From contig JAANDG010000332.1 in the NCBI GenBank assembly GCA_036852015.1, positions 62,001 through 126,000 on the forward strand: a stretch of DNA of 64,000 bases. The letters run 5' to 3'. Numbering within the stretch: position 1 is the stretch's first letter; each line of letters begins with the position of its first letter. Below the pieces are notes generated by a model. That model ran no database searches and was not told where the DNA came from. It was given only the letters and a program-made list of their open reading frames with translations. The position numbers and the translations under genes are program-made. This document shows, in pieces, positions 55,901-64,000 of this stretch. The stretch is from Pelodera strongyloides (lineage: Eukaryota > Nematoda > Chromadorea > Rhabditida > Rhabditidae).

Positions 55901-58900
55901 AACTTGTCGTCCACTCTGCTCAAGAAGGGCGTGCGGGACAGGGCGTATGCGTAAAATGCTTTAAAAGCGGCGTAACAACGTATTTGGGACAATTCATTTG
56001 CTATGTATTTATTCCAAGTGTGGTCTATTTTTTTGAACATGCTCCTTTACATATACATGGGATGACAAGGCAGTTATTCAATATACTTTCCAAATACGGG
56101 CGTTATACCGCTATAACATAGTATTGAATCATTATAAGTTACAAGAACTTGATTCTTGAAGCGTAACATGTTTATATATGTATATATATTTACTTATTAT
56201 TTCAGGCTACCTCTGACTCTGACGAGAGTGATTCGGAGCGCAGGCAAAAGAAGGGTGCCTATAGATCGGATTCTGATGACGAACAGGCGAAACCGAAGGT
56301 CAAGCCAAAGAAAGGTACCTTTAAGGCAAAAGAAAGACAACAATAGAGCGAGATCTCGCGTTCCTTTTAGTTGGGATTTATTTATGTATCATGAGTGCTG
56401 TTGAGATGTAGTGGTGTTGAGTTTTAGTCTTTGTATATTATGTTTATATTAAATTGAATACTTTATTCTGAAAAGAACGAAAGCGAAATAATACAGCTTG
56501 AACAAATACATAAAAAAAACGTAAAGCGAAATACTGGACAACACACAAACAAATACGGAAAAGGTTTACGTTCGTCTTTGTTACTTTACCTATAGCTCCT
56601 ATACTGGTGTTTTCCATCATTTTCACATTTTATCTGTGGTACTCTGGACTTCTCATTATTGCATTTGAATATCCATTATTTTGTTTACAGAAATAATTAA
56701 TTTTCAGCTAAATCGGACAGTGACAGCGAGTTCAATTCGGAATTCCAGGTTAGTGTGTTTGTTTGTTTGTTTGTTAGAAGTTATTGTTCTGTGCAGCCGT
56801 TTAAAGCGATATAACGGCTGGTTTCTGAAACGTATCCGTATGGTGTCAACAGCATACTATGCAGCATGGGAATTTAGCGTCCAACTTACGTTTCAATAAC
56901 CCGGAGACAGCTTTAAAGTATCAATGATATTTTGTGGAACTGGAATTGTGGAATTTTATTTTCGATTTTCTGTGGTGCTTTTTTGTATCGTGTTTCTTTT
57001 ATGTTTCTTCAAAATCGTAATATTCAAATGTTGGTCAGTAAAAGACGATATTTACAGAGACCTTCCGAGCTTGCCAAAAAGCAACAGCAGAAGAATGCGA
57101 TGTCCGAACTATTGAATAGACGCCGTGAAAAGGAAAAGAAGGATGGTAAGCGTAGTTGCATCTTTATTTTATTCACCGTTTTTCATCTTGTACATGTATA
57201 GTTGCACAATTTTTATCCTATGCTAGCTAATTCTTAATACTGCATGTTTTCAGCGAGTAAAATGAGAAGCTCATTTAGTATTAGTAAATAGGTAGTAGTT
57301 TGTTCGTCTTCGCTATTTCTAATGCGATTCAGTTTTCAGCGAAGAAAGCAGCCCTCGCTGTGGATGCGGTTTTCGGAAAGGATCGTGGTTCTGACGATGA
57401 ATCCGAATCATCTTCCTCTTCAAGTAGTGCGAGCAGGTGGGATTCAGAATTTATTATTTAAATTCTTATTATAATGTGGTTGTTAGATTTGTTGGTGACG
57501 GGGGGGGGGGGAGGGGTGGGTATAGTTTGTGCTGGTTAAGATTGTGTTCTTCTCACCATCCTCACACCATAGAATTAGCACCGGCAAAGTTCCTGTGATT
57601 ATTTATTAATTAAATACACCAAAAGGTGTGCATCCCAATATGGAGAATAGCGAACATGTAGAACACGTAGAAATGATCGTATTTATTTCCCGTTTTGTTG
57701 TTGTTGCGATTCTTATTATTTAGTGAATTTATTTTTTCAGCCGTTCCTCTTCCCCATCCTCTCGTTCAAGTCGTGCTAGAAGTGCCTCTCCGGATGAAGA
57801 CGATAAACCAAAGAGACCGGTAAGATTAAGCTTTATTACTGTTTTTTTTATTTTATCTTGTTGGTTTGAGTGAGGAGTGAGGGTCCATACTTCAATCATG
57901 GTTGACGCATTTCATTTGCACTCTATTTTGACCAAGATCGCAGTCGTAAAATGTGAGGAAATCCTGGAGAGTCGAGAGTTCGAGAGTTCGATGTGTCTGC
58001 TTGTATTCTAAATAAATAAATAATAAACTGTAGATATGTTTGCTAGGTTGTGCCGCTGAACGACAACTACTAATGGTTCCCTTGATATGTTAGATATATT
58101 ATATATTATTATTTTTGAATCCGTCTCGTGTAATTGTGATATGTTCTACAATCTTATTCCAGGTGGAGTGCATGGCTGATTTGGACAAAGCTCGTCTGTC
58201 CAGATACAGAATGTCTAAAGTATGTTTGCAGCTTAACTTTATTTATTTTAAAGCGATATACCTGCCTGTTTTTGGAATGTATACTAGACAACTGCACTCC
58301 ATATGTTGTATGCATGCATTTGGGTATAATTACACTACGTGTGAATGCAGCGTACAACATACTTTTTAAAATCCGGCCGCTATGTCGCTTTAGTGTAGTG
58401 TAGGTGTAGGACGTAGGACATTTCGGCTGTTTTAACATTTTAACCTTAGCCCTTTGACCATCATTCGGGATTCCTCCACCGTCTCTGCTACTGAGGAATA
58501 CTGGTTCAAGCGAGATACCGGCCGGTTTTTGAAACGCATCGAGTACACCATCATTCTTATGCAGTGCATAAATTAGAATAAAACAATCGAGCTAAATTCG
58601 AGCAAATTAGCATAAATACGTGAGAATTCAGTTGATCACGATGCGTTTCAAAAACCGGCCGATTTCGCTTTCAATGGCACAAGTTTGTGGTTGCGCAAGG
58701 AGAGGAATGTTGGCATGAAACGCTCACTCCTTTGTACTAGTATTCGCGACCACAATATCCCGCAGCTAGCATATTCACTACAGTGTTCTATTTTCTGTTC
58801 TAGTTTGTGCACGCGCCCTTCTTCAAGAAAGCAGTCGTCGGCTGCTTTGTGAGGGTTTCGGGAGGCGGTCCCCCACCAGCCCCTGGTGTTGAGCCTAATG

Positions 58901-60721
58901 CGAAGGTACGGATTTCGGATTTTTTTATTTTCTTACTGTAACTTTGTCTTCTTTATTATGTGTCAGGGTATAGCTTCTGATAGCGCCAACTCATGTTTAT
59001 CGTTCATAATGCTTATGTTAAATTTACAATATCATTTCTGATATCAGACTGAGTGACATGGTCCTGTGAACAGAGTGTAAAGTAGAGATTTAGTGTGGCC
59101 ATAGAAGAGTGAGTGGATATAATTTGAATAAGTGAAGGCAATTAGTAAAAAAATCTTCGTGTCTCTGCAATGACCCTTGGAATTTGCATACCATTAGTAA
59201 GATCACTTGTGAGTGACGACTCTTGATAAATTTATAATTATTCGTGTTAGTTTTTATTTCTCAGCCACAAGACAAGAAGCTCAAGAGTTTTGTATGCTCT
59301 TTTTGAGAAAGAATATTTGTATTTCCTCCTTTTCAACTTTAGATCGGACAAATTTTGGACGTTGTGGAGTCACCGAAGACCTACAGTATTGAAGGCAAAA
59401 AGACGAACAAGGCACTCAAGTTGCGCATAGGTGGCCGAGTAAGTTTGTGGGCACTTTCTTTTTTGTATAACATAAATTCTGAAAATTTTTAGTCTAATCA
59501 GATTCATTTGCATACAGCATACGACAGTGCAGTGCCCAACCTAATTTTTAAAAGTCGGATGTTATCTCGCATTTACGATTTGTAATACATTTTTCATAGC
59601 GTAACGTAAAGCGTTCTTTCACCCCAACCGAACATTAAACTTTTTTTTATAAAACCACAGGTGATTAAATAACAGTAATGATTTTGAAAACGTATTCATT
59701 TATTGCAGGAGGAGCGCAATATACGACTGGAGTTCATATCGAGTCAGCCTTTTAAGGATAAGGAATTCAGTGACTGGGTTGTCAGTATGAAATTCCACGT
59801 AAGCTTTTTCTCGCTAAACAGATTTCTTAGCTCGTTTAGAATTGGACGGCGGGCGCTTTCCAAGTGATTATACGTTTCCTTATTTGCAATAGTTATTGGT
59901 ACGCATAAGCTGTTTAGATATTTGCATCGTCGCTCGTAAACCCTATTTAGGCCTGCGTAAGATACACCTACTCCTATGTGTGAATTTTTAAATGTTAAAG
60001 TCATAAATGGGCTAACATAAGTTATATTATTAAAAATATGGATGAACGAAATTTCAGTCCACACCTTTGCCTACTATGGACCACATTGAAAAGAAGCAAA
60101 AGGACATAAAGAGTGCCGATTCACATGTATACACTGATGCCGAAGTTGAAGCTGTAAGTTCATCTTATCACTATTGTATTTTAATTTATTCCTTTATTGG
60201 GGTCAACTATTTTGTTGTGATGTTTGTGTTATTTGGACTGTTTTCTTTGCGACAGGCACAGGCGTCGAAAGGTCGAAAATTCGAGAAAGGGTCCCATTCT
60301 CTTGCATGGGCACTTTGAAGCTATTTGACTTGCTTTGTAATGATTTATTGAATTTTAGATGGTGGTGGAAAAGAAGCGGTTTGAGCAGAAAACTGGAAAT
60401 TTTGCCGCGCGAAAGCGTCAATTGTTGACCGAGAAGGTTAGTTTTGACATTATAGTTTTGTAGCTGACATCTTTGAGATAATGGCTTGTATTATCATTCA
60501 TTATTTAACGGCTAATCTCTCGTTTTTCAATGTTTCTCTGCCCTCCACGTTTTGGAATTCATGTGTGGTTGTGCTGTGCTGGGGCTGTTCTTCCTTATTT
60601 ATGCTATATTTTGAATTTGAATTTCTGGTGCAAAATGCAAAATTTGTCATGATGGCTCTCTGTGCTTTAATCTATCCAGGGGAGTTCGGAGCTTAAAATT
60701 TTTATTAATACTAAAATATAA
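52962..60721 (+). CDS. rtf-1: RTF1, Paf1-complex subunit with Plus3 domain (short C-terminus)
   Basis: Exons: 52962-53015, 53285-53375, 54576-54607, 54975-55067, 55384-55508, 55753-55804, 56206-56314, 56708-56748, 57058-57145, 57340-57436, 57741-57819, 58163-58219, 58804-58905, 59343-59438, 59709-59798, 60058-60153, 60359-60436, and probably 60680-60721. The protein would be 473 residues. The N-terminus is acidic/serine-rich with DSDESD-type clusters. A charged helix follows (KRLSKMSEKEREEIIFYRME), then RRREKEKK and a Ser/Arg stretch. Plus3 starts at LDKARLSRYRMSKFVHAPFF and runs through VVGCFVRVSGGG, IGQILDVVESPKTYSIEG, TNKALKLRIGG, RLEFISSQPF and EFSDWVVSMK. RTF1 works in the nucleus in elongation, H2B ubiquitination and Spt5 binding. 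Intron 5 has a GC donor (AAAGCCAG/GCATGT). The exon begins just after TTTTCCAG, a plausible trans-splice site. The conserved region after Plus3 ends at FAARKRQLLTEK plus 13 odd residues, about 200 short of animal orthologues. Confidence 0.93.
53546..53850. mobile_element. Tourist/PIF-Harbinger-like foldback MITE, second copy
   Basis: GGGCGCGTTCGGGATTGATT at the left and AATCAATCCCGAACGCGCC(T) at the right, with TTA on both flanks (53543-53545 and 53851-53853). It matches the 31.3-kb element in its ends, in the CGTTCGGGATGGACATTTTG arms and in CATACTGTATTTTTTG. A 29-bp internal direct repeat lies at about 53635-53695. It lies in intron 2 of RTF1. Confidence 0.9.
56800..56918. repeat. Foldback MITE, GATATAACG subtype
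   Basis: TTTAAAGCGATATAACGGCT with GGTTTCTGAAACGTATCCG at the left; ACGTTTCAATAACC and GCTTTAAAG at the right; TATGCAGCATGGGAATTTAG in the middle. It lies in intron 8 of RTF1. Confidence 0.65.
58247..58392. repeat. Foldback MITE, GATATA subtype
   Basis: TTTAAAGCGATATACCTGCC at the left and GGCCGCTATGTCGCTTTA at the right, with ATGCATGCATTTGGG and ACGTGTGAATGCAGCG between. It lies in intron 12 of RTF1. Confidence 0.7.
58505..58671. repeat. Foldback MITE of the AAAGCGAAATACCGGCCGG family
   Basis: TTCAAGCGAGATACCGGCCG and CGGCCGATTTCGCTTTC are the ends. The inner arms GGTTTTTGAAACGCATCGAG and GATGCGTTTCAAAAACC are nearly perfect. It lies 112 bp after the previous MITE in the same RTF1 intron. 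Confidence 0.8.
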
Positions 60722-61104
60722 AATATATCTATCATAGTCATTTGTTAATTACTAGACATAGCCTTTATTAAATAATAATAATAACTAGAAAAGAAAACTG
60801 TCAATAGTTAAACTCTCATCGATCACAATATGTAAAAGTATTACCGGGCAAATATTTTTTTGTTTATATCACATTGTTTTTTTTTTACTGGGAGGGAAGT
60901 GGGAAAACTTTTAAAATGCAATTTCCACGTTCACGCGGGGCAGTCTCTTTGTCTTTTAGTGGGAGGTGAGCTAATTTTAGAAACAAAAAAAAATGGGTGA
61001 GCGGTGAGTTCGCTGTGAAGGCATACGATCTAATAAGTCTAAGCAAGGTGTTCCTGGTCACTTAAATACTCTTAAAAAAACTAAATACTCTTAAATAAAT
61101 TAGC

Positions 61105-62315
61105 CTAAGCCTGAGCTGGTCCAGTCTGGATCACCTTTGTGGAAGGTTCGTTCTCTCCGCGCCACGCCTTCAACTTCATGAAAGTCTCGATGGCAAAGAG
61201 TACGGTGATGGCGACACAGACAATCTGAATTGAATCCGATGGTTAATTGGAATTATTAGTTATTTTAAACATTGTGTTTTTGGGACATGGCACGGCACTG
61301 TACTGTGCGGCCTTTACTTTGAATTTTGAAACATACTTCATGTATGTAATTGAGAATGGAATTGACTGAAAAAGGATAAGGGAATCATATTGGAAGAAAT
61401 AACGTACGGCACTCATGATAGCAGCTCCTCGGCCGTCGGTTCCCCAGCTGGCGGATAGATGAACCATCAACCAGATGGAAATGAAGTAGAAGAGGGTGTT
61501 GATTCCGTAGAAGAGAAGCTCCTGAATTTGGGAGAATTGTCGGTTGAGGGCTGAGTATAAATTGGTGCTTAGGATAGGATTCGCGCACCAACCGCCCGCG
61601 CAAGGGGACTATTGCCATATTTGACCCCGAGTGAAACTTATCGTGCCTCGTTATGTTTCGGCCACTAAACGAAAGCGAAACTGAACAGAGCAACTCCAAT
61701 TCACGAGTTTTGTGCCCTGTTTGAAGGCATTCGAGAAATCATGGATCCATTCGGTTGTCTAGAAATAATTTGCAAAGGAAGCAATCAAAAAGCTATCACC
61801 AAGAGTTGTTAACTGACCACGACAATTAGTCCTTCACGTGTGGGCTCGTCTCTGATGGTCAAATGGGGGAAGCAGACGTAGCCCAGAAGAAGAGCGGCGA
61901 CCACAATCATGCACTCGAAAGTGATGTGCTCAGTCCAAGCGGCTGTGGTCGAACGACGGTCTGAGCAGATTGAAAGCACGAAAGCGACGAATGACAGAAT
62001 CTGAATTGAGATACAAGTCAATACGTCTTTTTGGGTCGTTTTTGTCCTGGACCCATCTATTCGTAAAAATGTATGTACCTTCTCCCGGGGCTTGTGCTAC
62101 ATTTCTGGTTCATTTTTTGCGATTATTCTCTCTCTGTCTTCTTGATCTTCAATTCCGCTGTCTCTTCTTTGCCGTTTCGGTATTACGTATTAGTGACCGG
62201 AAAAATCAAAACTCACAACTTCGGCAACTTTGAGAACTCCAGCCATAGTGCCGAGGTAGCCAGTATTGAGCTGTCCTTGCCTATTGTTGGGAATGATTTG
62301 GATCTTGGAAGCCAT
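61105..62315 (-). CDS. MARVEL-domain four-pass membrane protein
   Basis: Minus-strand exons: 62349-62217 (ATG at 62315), 62000-61818, 61758-61705, 61521-61408 and 61224-61105, all in phase 0, giving 189 residues from MASKIQIIPNNRQGQL. Four hydrophobic segments are visible: GTMAGVLKVAEVVILSFVAF (continuing to SIC), CMIVVAALLLGYVCF, LLFYGINTLFYFISIWLMV and MSAIVCVAITVLFAIETF. Spacing and the GYLGTMAGVLKVAE start fit the MARVEL fold (CMTM/MAL-like), found in vesicle trafficking and membrane apposition. Both ends should be cytoplasmic. The frame stays open upstream of the ATG through two more plausible exons (62421-62391 and from 62536 up to about 62623), reading QIPKKQYTVDQLNQGFINVE then EQMQYPKPQKKKIEFN. 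A longer cytoplasmic N-terminus is therefore likely, but the upstream start is unresolved. Confidence 0.8.
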
Positions 62316-62390
62316 GTTGAACTCGATCTTCTTCTTTTGGGGTTTCGGGCTGAAAGTTGGATTGTTTATGCTGTTGTGAACTTGACTCAC

Positions 62391-62633
62391 TACTGCATTT
62401 GTTCTTCGACGTTAATGAATCCTGTATTTTGAGACAACATGATGTAACGAGGTTAGGTTCTGTTGAGTTCCGTCTTTTCTCAGATTACTTAGTACTTATT
62501 GTTAGTCATATTTCTTATATCTTGACCTTGCTTACCTTGATTGAGCTGGTCCACCGTATACTGCTTCTTGGGGATCTGAGTGCTCGATTTCGACTGAACC
62601 TTGTGCACCTCTTTCTTCGTCTGGCCTCAACAT
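62391..62633 (-). CDS. Probable N-terminal exons of the MARVEL protein
   Basis: Exon 62421-62391 has good splice signals on both sides and joins in frame to the exon holding MASKIQ. Upstream, 62633-62536 follows TTCAAATTTTAG and ends AAG/GTAAGC. In the frame that continues into the MARVEL exons there is a TGA near the acceptor, so either a second acceptor (GAGGCCAG, about 62623) is used or these exons are 5'UTR and translation starts at MQYPKPQ or MASKIQ. The other frame, starting ATGTTGAGGCC, stops after 35 codons at the next exon. Confidence 0.45.
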
Positions 62634-62639
62634 CTAAAA

Positions 62640-64000
62640 TTTGAAATTAAGCAAAAATTGCTCATATAGCGTAAGTAAATAACTGCGGAAAGTAGTTGGT
62701 AGAATATATCATCTAAGAAAAGAACCTGCTGAAAATCAATCATCACATCTTTCATTTCGCTGCCAAAATTAGTGATTGTGTAAAAGGGTGTGGTTTCCTG
62801 CCTGCGCGACTGATAAATACGTTCTCAAAAGTCGATTAGGATATGAATTATAAAAAGGTCATTTCCAGGACTGTGTTTTAGACGGAATTAAGTAAGATTA
62901 TTATTCGGAATTTGTTGAACATGTTTGCAAAAATGTGGCCCATTTTTTATCCTTGTGGGTAGCTCAATCGCTGACGTAAAAGGAAGCAATTTTCTCGGTA
63001 GTGTTTTCATAGTGACGAGCGGGCAGTTCAGTGCATAATCTTACTACTAGTAAATATATGAGAAAAAAATTCTAGCTCGATGTTTGTTAGAAAAACATTC
63101 TACAGTCAACATTTTTTTTACCAAAATCATGGAAATGACAATTTGAATTTCACAAAAATGAAATCGCATCATAGGGACGTTCAGGGTTGGCAGTCCCAAC
63201 TACCAATATGTCAGCAAACAAAATCAAATTTAAGCGCTCGAAAAATCGATGATGCGATGACCCATTTAATTTTTCTGAAAAGTCTTGGGCTCGAAGTTAA
63301 TGGTTTGATTTATGAGAACACTAGGTCGCAATTTGACATGATGTATTGATTAAAGTAGTTTTTCCTAAGAATATGGGAACTTATTTTGTATGTTAACTGT
63401 TATCAACAAACGACAGCAAAATTGGGCGTGTTTATAATTGTGGCGGTGGTGATTTGCTTAGAGCAGAACGGGACGATTTGCCCGTCTTTTAACATTGTCC
63501 TTGAAACGCGCAATCCCAATCAAGAAAAGTGATCTTTTGTCACAAACTCGGTTTTTCGCCTGCAAGTACGCTGAGCTTAACCCTGGGGGTAGTGATGCTT
63601 GGATTTGTAACATCATAGCTTAGCTTAATTTATATTAGTGATTCTTAGTGCACTTTAATTTGAAGTTAGAAACGTGTTAGGGAACTAACGCAGGGAAAAG
63701 GAGTAGTTCTTGATGCGTGACTATGACTAACGATAGTAACAAAATAGCGTGTATAGCTCCTGGATGGAAAGTTTTTTTGAAGAACAACGGAAATTTAGTT
63801 GTGGTCCCACGTATATTGAATTATCGACTGTTATCGGGAATTGAAGAAATGAATTTATGCTCAAATATAAAAAAGCGAAACTTGGTAGTGGTATTGTAAA
63901 TATGGAGTTGGAAATTGTCCGGTGAAAATCCGGCAATTTTAAGAGAAATAAATTAGAAATAGGAATAAATAAGAAAAGAATAAGAGCAAATTAACGGTGG
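62640..64000. other. Right-edge AT-rich stretch, no gene called
   Basis: It should include the MARVEL promoter. A plus-strand ATG frame (63080-63349, reading LSARKIDDAMTHLIFLKSLG late) and opposed frames at 63.72-63.94 kb have no splice or family support. Confidence 0.35.

Noticed and set aside
62536..62633. Start of an alanine-aminotransferase-like gene, suggested by YTVDQLNQGFINVE
   Set aside because: The following exons continue in frame into the MARVEL protein and nothing else of an aminotransferase is present, so it was read as the MARVEL N-terminus.
7393..64000. CRISPR array, bacterial operon or prophage structure
   Set aside because: The window is intron-rich eukaryotic DNA; the only regular array is a spacer-less tandem satellite.

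Overview
This is eukaryotic, almost certainly animal, DNA, most likely from a nematode or a similar compact invertebrate. Genes are split into many short exons with TTTTCAG/TTTTAG-type acceptors and GTAAG/GTGAG donors. There is no operon or Shine-Dalgarno structure. The gene families are metazoan: PHF14, a pipsqueak (psq) HTH protein, fibrinogen-related, TIL inhibitor and MARVEL proteins, plus conserved RTF1 and SDHAF3. The nematode call rests on splice-site style and gene content only; no rRNA or spliced-leader gene is present to confirm it. All exon models were read by eye from frame continuity, splice signals and family resemblance.

Layout. 0.2-3 kb, minus strand: a secreted multi-domain TIL (trypsin-inhibitor-like) protease inhibitor that runs off the left edge. 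3-14 kb: mostly repeats, with a tRNA-Asp(GTC) at 7.4 kb and pieces of small secreted or cysteine-rich genes near 7.2 and 10-11 kb. 14.2-16.6 kb, plus: a secreted fibrinogen C-terminal domain protein. 18.0-30.5 kb, plus: a PHF14-like chromatin reader in about 23 exons, with introns full of SINE and MITE insertions. 31.3-33.7 kb: a palindromic MITE and a 2.1-kb TIR element. 34.7-39.6 kb, plus: a psq-domain DNA-binding protein with a long acidic tail. 40.1-48.55 kb: an 8.4-kb satellite of a 71-bp unit. 48.6-49.8 kb, plus: SDHAF3, starting about 100 bp after the satellite. 50-52.9 kb: repeats and a decayed copy of the SDHAF3 last exon. 53.0-60.7 kb, plus: RTF1 (Paf1 complex, Plus3 domain) with an apparently shortened C-terminus. 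61.1-62.6 kb, minus: a four-TM MARVEL protein. The last 1.4 kb has no clear gene.

The genes do not form a pathway. PHF14 and RTF1 both act in chromatin and transcription, and the psq protein is a probable transcription factor; SDHAF3 is mitochondrial; TIL and fibrinogen proteins are secreted. The most distinctive content is the repeat landscape. It includes a foldback MITE with TTAA duplications sitting inside a SINE, with an uninterrupted copy of the target elsewhere in the window. It also includes two Tourist/Harbinger-like palindromes with TTA duplications, a dispersed AAAGCGAAATACCGGCCGG foldback family, a hairpin plus tRNA-like element in the introns of two different genes, and the 71-bp satellite. 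I found no clear case of a wholly new biological system; the best candidates are these elements and the lineage-specific shortening of RTF1 and PHF14.
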